A DNA stretch of 64,000 bases from Alcanivorax sp. (lineage in GTDB: Bacteria > Pseudomonadota > Gammaproteobacteria > Pseudomonadales > Alcanivoracaceae). Below the pieces are notes generated by a model, which worked only from the letters and a program-made list of their open reading frames with translations, was not told the DNA's origin and did no database searches. A program made the position numbers and the translations under genes. The stretch lies in contig NZ_CP080267.1 in the NCBI RefSeq assembly GCF_019431375.1, positions 1,612,001-1,676,000 on the forward strand, read 5' to 3'. Shown in pieces: positions 53,795 to 61,381 of the stretch (its first letter is position 1; each line of letters begins with the position of its first letter).

Positions 53795-53962
53795 ATGATT
53801 TTTTTCTATTTTCTGGCCGTGTTTGTTTTCTTTCTGGCTGTCATGCAGTGGCTTTTCCGCAAGATTGATGCGCGCCAGGTGCTTTCTTGCGCAACTCAGA
53901 ACAATAGCTCCCGTCTACAAAACAACGCGCAAACACACCACAGAATCATCAAAAAACGTTAA
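53795..53962 (+). CDS. Small single-pass membrane protein candidate
   Basis: An ATG at 53795 opens a 55-residue frame ending at TAA 53960-53962. It begins MIFFYFLAVFVFFLAVMQWL, a strong transmembrane helix, then turns basic (RKIDARQ) and ends IIKKR. No ribosome site better than GCAGC is visible, and no family is recognised. It lies in the gap between the methyltransferase and the NlpE-like gene. Confidence 0.35.
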   Translation: MIFFYFLAVFVFFLAVMQWLFRKIDARQVLSCATQNNSSRLQNNAQTHHRIIKKR

Positions 53963-54032
53963 AACGGCGAACCAAATACAAAACCTTTATTCTAAGCAGT
54001 ATCTTTACAGGAGCTGTCAGGGAGTAAACGAC

Positions 54033-54470
54033 ATGAAAACCTATCTCGCCGCCGCTGTACTGGGCAGTGCCATCCTCGTTACCGGCTGCCAGAGCCAGCA
54101 ACCGGAAGAACCGATCAACCCCACCGCCCAAAAGCTGACCTACAGCGGCATGCTGCCCTGCGCTGATTGCTCCGGCATTCGCACCACCCTGACGCTGTAC
54201 CGGGATCAATACGACAACCCCACCCGCTTTGAACTGCGCGAAGAATACCTGAGCGGTTCCAAAGTGGAGCTGAGCGCATCCGAGCGGGGCAGCTGGGAAG
54301 CCGAGAAACGCATGCAGGGCAACATGGAATACGACGTCTATACGATCAATCCTGACGACCCGGATGCTGATCGCCAATACATCAAGGATGCCGTCAACGC
54401 CATTGAGCAGCTGGACCAGAACGGCAACCGCATCGAATCCAACATGAACTATCGCTTGCTGCTCAAATAA
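54033..54470 (+). CDS. NlpE-like outer-membrane lipoprotein
   Basis: The lipobox AILVTGC gives lipidated Cys19. The mature part contains YSGMLPCADCSGIRTTLTLY (Cys43 and Cys46), the CxxC-containing core of the NlpE N-terminal domain. NlpE family proteins sense surface contact and lipoprotein trafficking in the Cpx response. At 145 residues this is a short version with only the N-terminal domain. GGAGTAAAC precedes the ATG. A UUCG-capped hairpin follows. Confidence 0.85.
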   Translation: MKTYLAAAVLGSAILVTGCQSQQPEEPINPTAQKLTYSGMLPCADCSGIRTTLTLYRDQYDNPTRFELREEYLSGSKVELSASERGSWEAEKRMQGNMEYDVYTINPDDPDADRQYIKDAVNAIEQLDQNGNRIESNMNYRLLLK

Positions 54471-54476
54471 GCCAGT

Positions 54477-54496
54477 GAGGGCGCTTCGGCGCCCTC
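54477..54496 (+). terminator. Hairpin after the NlpE-like gene
   Basis: GAGGGCGC and GCGCCCTC pair perfectly around a TTCG tetraloop 6 bases after the stop. The T-run is poor. The rest of the 373-base gap up to 54843 holds no other feature I can support beyond a ribosome site (AGGAG) before exbB. Confidence 0.6.
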
Positions 54497-54843
54497 TGCC
54501 ATACCTGGCCATCACTATTGTCGCCAGGCGCCTGCCGGGCGCAAAACTTCCATCCTTGCCAGCAGATAATTACCCTACCGCCAATCACGAAAGCCTGCTG
54601 CTTGCTGATCCGCCAAGCCATTACCCCGAACAGACTGCAAATAGGAATTACTTGCATTAAGGGGCCTGTAAACCTATTATTGCGAACCGAATTCGGGCCT
54701 CCACGCTGAGAGCCGTAAATCAGTGTTTGTCGGTTCACTCCCCCTGTCACCGGCATATCACAACTGCGTGCCAGCGTGGACACACACTTTTTTTGCATTC
54801 ATGACCGGGCCTTCAATGACTCGCCCGTAGCAGGAGTTTTTTC

Positions 54844-55515
54844 ATGCCCCCAATTTCCCTGCAGCTACCCGACTGGTTTGTCAGCGGCGGCGCCACCATG
54901 TGGGTGCTCGCCTTCATGTCCGTGATTGCCCTGGCCACCCTGATCTCCAAGATTCTGCAGTTTGCCCGTGTTCGCCCGGGCAGAGCCCGTCAGGCAGACC
55001 GCCTGCTGGACGCCCTGGCCAAGGGGCAGCAGCCCGGCAAGCCTGGCAAACTGACCAGCCCCATCGACCAGGTGGTATGGCAATGCTGGCAGAACAGCAA
55101 ACTGGAAGAAGCCGCCTGGCAGGAAGAAAGCCTGCGCCTGGCGCGCACCTCTTTGGATAACCTGCGCGGCGGCCTGCGTATCCTGGAAGTGATCAGCGCC
55201 GTGGCCCCGCTGCTGGGGCTTCTGGGCACCGTATTCGGCATGATCGGCGCCTTCCAGGCCCTGGAAACCGCCGGCTCCCAGGTGGATCCGTCCATTCTCT
55301 CTGGTGGTATCTGGGAAGCCCTGCTGACCACCGCTGCCGGTCTGACCGTAGCCATTCCCACCCTGGCCGCCTTCCACTGGGCGGATCGCAGCCTGGAGCT
55401 GTGCCGGGAAAAGATGCAGGACCGTCTGTCCCGTCTGAAAGTCCTGCGCAACAACCACGCGGAATCCGAACCCCTGGAAGAGGACCGCGACCCATCGGTG
55501 GCGCATGCATATTGA
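54844..55515 (+). CDS. exbB: ExbB/TolQ-family proton channel protein
   Basis: The MotA/TolQ/ExbB layout is clear: a membrane helix near 17-37, a cytoplasmic loop, then two helices (LEVISAVAPLLGLLGTVFGM near 120-140 and the ALLTTAAGLTVAIPTLAAFHW region near 160-180). It forms the proton channel that powers a TonB-type protein. AGGAG precedes the ATG. It overlaps the first exbD by 11 bases. The companions (two ExbD and one TonB) mark it as ExbB rather than TolQ. Confidence 0.92.
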   Translation: MPPISLQLPDWFVSGGATMWVLAFMSVIALATLISKILQFARVRPGRARQADRLLDALAKGQQPGKPGKLTSPIDQVVWQCWQNSKLEEAAWQEESLRLARTSLDNLRGGLRILEVISAVAPLLGLLGTVFGMIGAFQALETAGSQVDPSILSGGIWEALLTTAAGLTVAIPTLAAFHWADRSLELCREKMQDRLSRLKVLRNNHAESEPLEEDRDPSVAHAY

Positions 55516-55885
55516 GCCGGAGCGTCACCGCACGCCCTTCATCAGCCTGACGCCATTGATTGATGTAGTATTTATTCTGTTGGTGTTCTTTATGCTGGCC
55601 ACCCGTTTCGGGCAGTTCTACGACCTGCCGGTGAACGTGCAGCCCGCTGACAGCATCAACAAACCCGATGACAAGTGGCTGGTGGTCGAAGTGGAAGCCG
55701 ACGGCGACCTGAATCTGAACGGGGTCAGCTTTACTCCTGACGCGGTAGCGGATCGACTCGACACCGCCAAGACCAAGGTGTGGGTCACTGTTCATGCCGA
55801 TGCCAGCCTGCAGCAGGCCCTGGCCGCCGTGGATGCCATCAAGGCCGCCGGCGTCAAGGACGTACAACTGGAGCTGTTGCCATGA
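55505..55885 (+). CDS. exbD: ExbD-family protein (first copy)
   Basis: One membrane helix (SLTPLIDVVFILLVFFML, with the conserved Asp in PLIDVVF near residue 15) and a small periplasmic domain make up 126 residues. It carries the proton-conducting Asp that works with ExbB. It overlaps exbB and the next gene, so the cluster is translationally coupled. Confidence 0.92.
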   Translation: MHIEPERHRTPFISLTPLIDVVFILLVFFMLATRFGQFYDLPVNVQPADSINKPDDKWLVVEVEADGDLNLNGVSFTPDAVADRLDTAKTKVWVTVHADASLQQALAAVDAIKAAGVKDVQLELLP

Positions 55886-56295
55886 TGATCATGGAAACCT
55901 CATCCCGTCGCCCACCGCTGGAACCGGTGCTGCCGCTGATCAATGTGGTGTTCCTGCTGTTGATCTTCTTCATGCTGGCCGGCCAGCTGGCCAAGAGCCC
56001 CACAGTGTCTGTGGATACCCCACTGAGCCAGAGCGCCAATGGCCCTGAAGCCCGTGACAAACTGCTGCTGGTGTTGCAGCAGGATGGCCAGTGGTTCGCC
56101 GAAGATAACGACACCGCACTCACCAACGCCACACTGCAAGAGTATCTCGGCGAACGCCCGAAAGGCGCGGAAGTCCGCCTGCTGGCAGATGCCGGTGTCA
56201 CTATGACCACCCTGCGCGAACGCCTGCAAACCCTGCAGGGCCTGGGCGTGGAACAGGTGCGCCTGGTGACCCGCAACGACGGGGGTGGCCAATGA
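55882..56295 (+). CDS. ExbD-family protein (second copy)
   Basis: This 137-residue protein has the ExbD layout with one membrane helix (LPLINVVFLLLIFFMLAG) and a periplasmic domain. The position of the conserved proton-carrying Asp is Asn here (PLINVVF versus PLIDVVF in the first copy). It could be a structural partner in a hetero-ExbD dimer. It overlaps the previous gene by 4 bases and tonB by 4 bases. Confidence 0.9.
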   Translation: MMIMETSSRRPPLEPVLPLINVVFLLLIFFMLAGQLAKSPTVSVDTPLSQSANGPEARDKLLLVLQQDGQWFAEDNDTALTNATLQEYLGERPKGAEVRLLADAGVTMTTLRERLQTLQGLGVEQVRLVTRNDGGGQ

Positions 56296-57026
56296 CGTCC
56301 CGCACACTGTTTGCCTGGGTCGCATCTGCCCTGATTCACGCCAGCGTACTGGTCACCGTGGGCGCCCTGACCCTGGCCGGCGGACGCCCGAGCAAGCCCG
56401 GCGTCACCGAGATGGTGGTGAATCTGTCGGCACCACCGGCGGAAAAACCCGCCGCGCCGCCCGCACCGGCGAAACCGGATCCAGCCCCCAAGCCCGAGCC
56501 GAAACCCGAGCCCAAGGTGAAGCCAAAACCGAAACCGGTGGCGAAACCCAAACCGGAGCCGAAACCGGAACCGAAGCCTGAGCCTGTGGTGACCAAAAGC
56601 GAGGAAATAGAAGAACAGGACGCTCAGGAAGACGCCCAAAGTGAGCAGGCTGCCAGCCAGACGCAGCAAGTAGGGGCCAAGGGCATGGCCGGTGACCCAG
56701 GCGAAGGAGTACATCAATCCGGGGATACGGAAAACGTCCTGAACAAATACCTGGCCAAGGTGCGCAACACCATCGACTACAACAAGCAGTACCCGCACCG
56801 CGCCCGCATGCGTCGCCAGGAGGGCACGGTAAAAGTGTCGTTCTGGATCAATGCCTCCGGCCGGGCCGAAAAAGTGGCCGTGGTGGAAAGCTCAGGCAGC
56901 CGCATTCTGGATCGGGCGACCCAGGAGCTTGTCTCCCGTCTACGCTTTGATGCCCCACCCAAGGATCTGGACAGCATCCCGGTGGAGATTATCGCCCCGG
57001 TGGATTACAACCTCAGCAACAGTTGA
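56292..57026 (+). CDS. tonB: TonB-family energy transducer
   Basis: A membrane anchor near residues 7-30 is followed by a Pro/Lys/Glu spacer rich in KPEPKPEPK-type repeats (about 55-100), an acidic segment, and a C-terminal TonB domain (MRRQEGTVKVSFWINASGRAE; ILDRATQELVSRLRF). It would span the periplasm to energise outer-membrane transporters. It is the last gene of the exbB-exbD-exbD-tonB operon; no TonB-dependent receptor gene is in the window. Confidence 0.92.
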   Translation: MTSRTLFAWVASALIHASVLVTVGALTLAGGRPSKPGVTEMVVNLSAPPAEKPAAPPAPAKPDPAPKPEPKPEPKVKPKPKPVAKPKPEPKPEPKPEPVVTKSEEIEEQDAQEDAQSEQAASQTQQVGAKGMAGDPGEGVHQSGDTENVLNKYLAKVRNTIDYNKQYPHRARMRRQEGTVKVSFWINASGRAEKVAVVESSGSRILDRATQELVSRLRFDAPPKDLDSIPVEIIAPVDYNLSNS

Positions 57027-57050
57027 TCCCTGCCCTGCCAGTCTTTATGT

Positions 57051-57086
57051 TCAACCTGACCGATGTTGGCACACGGATCAGGTTGA
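57051..57086. promoter_or_regulatory. Inverted repeat between tonB and the ZIP gene
   Basis: TCAACCTGA (57051-57059) and TCAGGTTGA (57078-57086) are perfect inverted copies 18 bases apart, 25 bases after the tonB stop. No T-run follows, so it may be an operator for the ZIP gene or a weak terminator. Confidence 0.35.
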
Positions 57087-57137
57087 GCAGATGGCAGGCC
57101 TCTTGCCTGCTCCACTTCTACAGCAAGGATTTCCCCC

Positions 57138-57857
57138 ATGAGTCATCTGAGCCTCGCGTTACTGCTCAGTCTGGCCGCTGGCCTGAGTATGGCCGCTGGC
57201 GCCCTTATTGGTGTCAAAGAACACATCGCACGGGGCTGGCTGGAACAGGAAATCCGTCATACGGTTATCGCCTTCGGCGGCGGTGCCTTGCTGGCAGCGG
57301 TGGCCCTGGTGCTGGTGCCGGAAGGCGCCCGGCACCATAACCCCCTGTCCGCCACCCTGCTGTTTGTGGGCGGCGGTATTGCCTTCATGGTGGTGGATCG
57401 GGCCCTGGCCGCCCATGGTGGCGCCATGTCCCAACTGCTGGCCATGCTGCTGGACTTTGTCCCCGAAGCCATCGCCCTGGGGGCAGCACTGGCGGTAGGT
57501 GGCGGCCAGGCCTACCTGCTGGCATTCCTGATCGGCATGCAGAACCTGCCAGAAGGCTTCAACGCCTACCGGGAAATCCGCAGCAGCAAGAGCAATACCC
57601 TTTCTTCCCGCAAGATCATCCTGGCATTCGCTGCCCTGGCCCTGCTCGGCCCGGCCAGCGCCGCCCTCGGCTTTCTGGTGTTGGTGGACAGCCCGCTAGT
57701 ACTGGGCGGCATCATGCTGTTTGCCAGCGGCGGGATTCTCTACCTGATCTTCCAGGACATCGCCCCGCAGGTGCCCCTGAAAAAACACTGGGCTCCGGCC
57801 CAGGGGGCAGTGGCCGGGTTTGCGTTGGGGTTGGTGGGGCATTTGCTGGTGCAGTAA
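57138..57857 (+). CDS. ZIP-family metal transporter
   Basis: This 239-residue protein has about eight membrane helices with ZIP-like metal segments LLDFVPEAIALGAAL (near 97) and IGMQNLPEGFNAYRE (near 137). The usual metal-binding His residues of these segments are replaced (Asp and Gln), so the specificity may differ from zinc. It lies after the TonB operon, separated by an inverted repeat. The stop is 6 bases before repeat element G. Confidence 0.82.
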   Translation: MSHLSLALLLSLAAGLSMAAGALIGVKEHIARGWLEQEIRHTVIAFGGGALLAAVALVLVPEGARHHNPLSATLLFVGGGIAFMVVDRALAAHGGAMSQLLAMLLDFVPEAIALGAALAVGGGQAYLLAFLIGMQNLPEGFNAYREIRSSKSNTLSSRKIILAFAALALLGPASAALGFLVLVDSPLVLGGIMLFASGGILYLIFQDIAPQVPLKKHWAPAQGAVAGFALGLVGHLLVQ

Positions 57858-57862
57858 AGGAA

Positions 57863-57993
57863 GCTACTAGCCCCGAGCTACTAGCTTCGAGTATCACACG
57901 ATCCAGGAACTAGTGATCTTCTGAAGCCTAAGTCCACGTCAAAGCATGAGAGTAACGGTTGCAGCTAGTAGCTAGTAGCTCGGGGCTAGTAGC
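57863..57993. repeat. Heptamer-bounded element G
   Basis: The left arm 57863-57885 and right arm 57971-57993 are perfect 23-base inverted copies made of GCTACTA/AGCTAGT heptamers with a central CCCCGAG. The 85-base core has no clear hairpin with a T-run. The element lies between the convergent ZIP and ubiX genes, its arms being 5 to 6 bases from each stop codon. Confidence 0.9.
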
Positions 57994-57998
57994 TGCTT

Positions 57999-58601
57999 TT
58001 ATTCCCCCCAGCGTTTCACCAGCGTCTGTTCCACCCCAAGATGATCCAGCAACCGGGCGACGATGAAGTCCACCAGGTCCTGCACCGTTTCTGGCTGGTG
58101 ATAGAAACCGGGCGCCGCCGGCATGATGGTGACGCCCAGACGGGACAGCTTGAGCATGTTTTCCAGATGGAGGGGAGAAAACGGGGCTTCCCGGGGAACC
58201 AGGATCAGCTTGCGGCCTTCCTTGATAGCCACATCCGCGGCCCGTTCGATCAGGTTGTCACTGGCACCGCAGGCGATGGCGGACAGGGTACCGGTAGAAC
58301 ACGGGCACACCACCATGGCCGCAGGAGCACCACTGCCGGAGGCCACCGGCGCAGTCCACTGTTCCAGCCCGCACACCACCAGCGTGCCACGGTCAGTCTG
58401 CACCCAGTCGCGCAGCGCCTGTTCGGCCTTACCGGTGCCGGCTGGCAGCTTCAGCTCGGTTTCCATGCCGATCACCACCCGCGCCGCCTTCGACAAAATC
58501 ACGAACACTTCGCAATCCGCCTGCAGCAGGCACTGCAGCAGGCGTAATCCATAGGGCGCCCCTGAGGCACCGGTAAAAGCCAGGGTTATTCGTTTGCTCA
58601 T
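57999..58601 (-). CDS. ubiX: Flavin prenyltransferase UbiX
   Basis: UbiX makes the prenylated FMN cofactor used by UbiD in ubiquinone synthesis. It has the FMN-binding start ITLAFTGASGAPYGLRLL, the CPCSTGTLSAIACGASDNL block near residue 98 and LVPREAPFSPLHLENML near 135. The 200-residue length is normal. It overlaps the end of the DUF2214 gene by 4 bases and is the last gene of the mpl-DUF2214-ubiX set. Confidence 0.95.
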   Translation of the reverse strand: MSKRITLAFTGASGAPYGLRLLQCLLQADCEVFVILSKAARVVIGMETELKLPAGTGKAEQALRDWVQTDRGTLVVCGLEQWTAPVASGSGAPAAMVVCPCSTGTLSAIACGASDNLIERAADVAIKEGRKLILVPREAPFSPLHLENMLKLSRLGVTIMPAAPGFYHQPETVQDLVDFIVARLLDHLGVEQTLVKRWGE

Positions 58602-59056
58602 ACACCCACACCTACACCACGGGCCATCAACGCCGCGAGAATTGGCATCAATACCACCAAGTGGAGCTCGGCAACCAACACACCGCGCAGATTGCGTTGC
58701 AGCGTAGCATCAATCTCGGGAACCTGACCGGCCTTCACGGTTTTCCGCCAGCCCAACAGAACCTTGGTGGGATACAGGCTCAACAGCGCGATCAGAATAA
58801 ACAGGGTCACCTTGGCATGAAACCAGGGGCTGGACAGGTAAAAATCCCAGCCTTTTTCCGTCCAGCCAGCCCGCGCAATACCGCTGATCAGCACAGCCAG
58901 CGCCGAGAGGCCATAACCGATATCCAGCCACAGAAGAGTACGGATATTGCGTTCGTTGATACCGGTTCGCCACAACAGGAGTTCCCCGTAGAGAAAACCA
59001 AACAGCATCAGAATGCTGAGGTAATGCACCGATGCCCAGAATACGGACCAGAACAT
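58598..59056 (-). CDS. DUF2214 family membrane protein
   Basis: Four membrane helices in 152 residues, with SVHYLSILMLFGFLYGELLL at the N-terminus and WFHAKVTLFILIALLSLYP in the third helix, match the DUF2214 family. Its conserved His residues suggest a haem or quinone-related role, but this is inference. It overlaps ubiX by 4 bases. AGGAGACGTTCCC precedes the ATG. Confidence 0.82.
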   Translation of the reverse strand: MFWSVFWASVHYLSILMLFGFLYGELLLWRTGINERNIRTLLWLDIGYGLSALAVLISGIARAGWTEKGWDFYLSSPWFHAKVTLFILIALLSLYPTKVLLGWRKTVKAGQVPEIDATLQRNLRGVLVAELHLVVLMPILAALMARGVGVGV

Positions 59057-59130
59057 GGGAACGTCTCCTTGTTGATGGATGCCGGCGAAGAAAGGCGGGG
59101 AGCCATCTCCGCCGTTCTTTGTTTTCTCGA

Positions 59131-59156
59131 CAGACGTCAGACGTCAGACGTCAGAC
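59131..59156. repeat. CAGACGT heptamer array at the mpl stop codon
   Basis: Three full CAGACGT units plus CAGACA occur in tandem. The mpl stop (TGA on the minus strand, 59137-59139) and the last residues (TSDV) lie inside the array, as with the AGTTAAC-type arms elsewhere. It separates mpl from the DUF2214 gene. Confidence 0.85.
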
Positions 59157-60510
59157 ATCTTCCCAGCGCATCCAGCAACTTCTGATGGATGCCGCCAAAG
59201 CCGCCGTTACTCATCACTACCACACTCAGCGGCTCACCCTTGCGGGCCACCACCCGGGCAATGATGTCGTCAATGTCATTGCTCACCGATGCTGGTACCG
59301 GCGATTCGCTGACCACCGGTTCCAGAGACCAGTCCAGCCCCGGCGGCTGATACCAGACTACCTCATCCGCCGCCCCGGTGCTGGCCGCCAGCGCCTCCTT
59401 GTGGCTGCCCATGCGCATGGTGTTGGAACGGGGCTCGATTATCGCCAGAATTTTGCCGTCCCCCACCTTGCGACGCAGGCCATCCAGGGTGGTGGCAATG
59501 GCCGTGGGGTGATGGGCGAAGTCGTCGTAGACCCGCACGCCATCTATCTCGCCACGTAGTTCCATGCGCCGTTTCACGCCCTGGAATTCGCACAGAGCCG
59601 CGGCACCGTCGGCCAGGGTGACACCCACATGTCGGGCCGCCAGCAACGCAGCCATGCCGTTGTTAACGCTGTGCCGGCCGGTCTGGTCCCAATTCACCTG
59701 GGCCACTGGTTCGCCCTTTTCCAGCACGGTAAAGGCAGACCCATCCGCGCTATCCAGCCGATAGCCCAGTAGTGCCTCGTCCTCACCGAAACGCTCGATC
59801 TCGCTCCAGCAGCCTTTATCCAGGGTTTCTTCCAGAGCGGTTTCACCGTGAGGAAGAATCAGCCGCCCGGTGGAGGGCACGGTACGAATCAGATGGTGGA
59901 ACTGGGTCTGGATGGCGGCCAGGTCGGCAAAGATATCCGCATGGTCGAACTCCAGATTGTTGAGAATGACGGTGCGCGGGCGGTAGTGAACAAACTTGCT
60001 GCGCTTGTCGAAAAAGGCGGTGTCATATTCGTCCGCTTCCACCACAAAGAACGGCGTTTCGCCGAGCCGGGCAGAGACACCGAAATTGCCGGGCACCCCA
60101 CCAATCAGGTAACCGGGGTTGAGTCCCGCGTGTTCCAGAATCCACGCCAGCATGGAGCTGGTGGTGGTCTTGCCGTGGGTGCCGGCCACTGCCAGCACCC
60201 ACCGGCCCGGCAGCACAACCTCTTCCAGCAATTGTGCTCCAGAGGTATACGGCAGGCCACGATCCAGCACCGCCTCCACCGCCGGGTTACCCCGGCTCAG
60301 GGCATTGCCGATCACCACCAGATCCGGCGCCGGCTCCAGCTGCGCCGGATCATAACCCTGGGTCAGTTCGATACCCGCCGCTTCCAGTTGGTCGCTCATG
60401 GGGGGATAGACGTTCTGGTCGCTACCGGTAACACGGTGCCCCTGAGCCTTGGCCAGCTGCGCCAGGGAGCCCATGAAGGTGCCACAGATACCGAGGATAT
60501 GGATATGCAT
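59137..60510 (-). CDS. mpl: UDP-MurNAc:L-Ala-D-Glu-meso-Dap ligase Mpl
   Basis: Mpl reattaches the recycled murein tripeptide to UDP-MurNAc. The Mur-ligase layout is complete: N-terminal ILGICGTFMGSLAQLAKAQGH (shown in part), ATP-binding GTHGKTTTSSMLAW near residue 112, the FDHADIFADL block and the C-terminal DDFAHHPTAI. GTFMGS rather than GxGMSG in the first motif is characteristic of Mpl versus MurC. The ATG at 60510 starts MHIHIL; the frame is open to 60552. Murein recycling fits the many cell-wall genes nearby. Confidence 0.93.
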   Translation of the reverse strand: MHIHILGICGTFMGSLAQLAKAQGHRVTGSDQNVYPPMSDQLEAAGIELTQGYDPAQLEPAPDLVVIGNALSRGNPAVEAVLDRGLPYTSGAQLLEEVVLPGRWVLAVAGTHGKTTTSSMLAWILEHAGLNPGYLIGGVPGNFGVSARLGETPFFVVEADEYDTAFFDKRSKFVHYRPRTVILNNLEFDHADIFADLAAIQTQFHHLIRTVPSTGRLILPHGETALEETLDKGCWSEIERFGEDEALLGYRLDSADGSAFTVLEKGEPVAQVNWDQTGRHSVNNGMAALLAARHVGVTLADGAAALCEFQGVKRRMELRGEIDGVRVYDDFAHHPTAIATTLDGLRRKVGDGKILAIIEPRSNTMRMGSHKEALAASTGAADEVVWYQPPGLDWSLEPVVSESPVPASVSNDIDDIIARVVARKGEPLSVVVMSNGGFGGIHQKLLDALGRCLTSDV

Positions 60511-60570
60511 GGAAATCAACCGATCAATAGAATCCCTGCACCATAACGGCAAGGGACCGTCAGGTGAAGC

Positions 60571-61095
60571 TTACCGGGTTACGGTGACCACTTCCGGCAC
60601 CAACATCACCACCGCAGCATACCCCGCCACCAGCAGGGTCAGGGCAATGCCCAGGCCCAGGAAAGGGCCCACATTCATGGCTCTATGGTAGACAAAGCTC
60701 TGCGCAGCCAGTTGCCAGCTCACCAGTAGCAGATACAGGCCCTCGATCCAGCCCTGGGACTGGGCCATGCCTGCATTGATTGCCAGCAATGGCAGAGTCA
60801 CCAGGGTCAGCACCACATCGATACCCACCAGCGACAGAGCGGTCTGCAGCCAGCGGCTTTGCAGTCCCTTGAACCCCAACAGCACAAAGATGCCGGCCAG
60901 AATCACCGTCATCGAGGTGAGCTGGCTGCTTAGCAGCACCAGCACCGGCAGCGCCGTCTGCAAGCTGCCAACCAGCAGCTGCAGGCCACACCAGCCCAGC
61001 AACACCAGGCCCAGCAGGCTGGGCGAGTAGGGAGCGTTTTCAGGGCCGGCACGAAATATGGCCAACCGCCAGAACAATGTCATCAATGCAGTCAT
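60571..61095 (-). CDS. Hypothetical membrane protein (YIP1-like)
   Basis: This 174-residue protein has five hydrophobic helices (for example LLGLVLLGWCGLQLLVG near 28-44 and LGIALTLLVAGYAAVVMLV near the end) and resembles YIP1-type membrane proteins in length and spacing. No motif gives a function. It is divergent from the PFK gene with element H between them. Confidence 0.6.
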   Translation of the reverse strand: MTALMTLFWRLAIFRAGPENAPYSPSLLGLVLLGWCGLQLLVGSLQTALPVLVLLSSQLTSMTVILAGIFVLLGFKGLQSRWLQTALSLVGIDVVLTLVTLPLLAINAGMAQSQGWIEGLYLLLVSWQLAAQSFVYHRAMNVGPFLGLGIALTLLVAGYAAVVMLVPEVVTVTR

Positions 61096-61148
61096 GGATC
61101 CTCCGGCGAGCTATTGTTCCAGAGCCGGAGGGAAATAGTAAGCAGGCG

Positions 61149-61294
61149 CAAGCAACAAGCCTCAAGCTGCAACGCGGAAGCCGGTGTAGCCACACGATAA
61201 ACACCTCCCCCGCGAAATCCATGCATAGCATCGCGGGCACGGCCACCGAATCCAGCCCGCGCCTTGTCGCTTGCAGCTTGAGGCTTGTTGCTGC
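61149..61294. repeat. Heptamer-bounded element H
   Basis: The left arm 61151-61172 and right arm 61271-61292 are perfect 22-base inverted copies built of AAGCnnC heptamers (AAGCAAC, AAGCCTC, AAGCTGC). The left arm ends in the same CAAGCTGCAACGCGG as elements C and F. The core of about 98 bases has no gene. The element stands between divergent genes, upstream of the PFK gene. Confidence 0.9.
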
Positions 61295-61381
61295 CTTTTC
61301 CCTGTCATCGTCCGACAACACCGGGTGTGTTTCATGGGCTCCTTCGCTAGAATGCACGCAAATTGAACCAAGGGGTCTCTC

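Noticed and set aside
54463..54798. 111-residue minus-strand frame between the NlpE-like gene and exbB
   Set aside because: It covers the hairpin and has no ribosome site or recognisable domain; composition is irregular.
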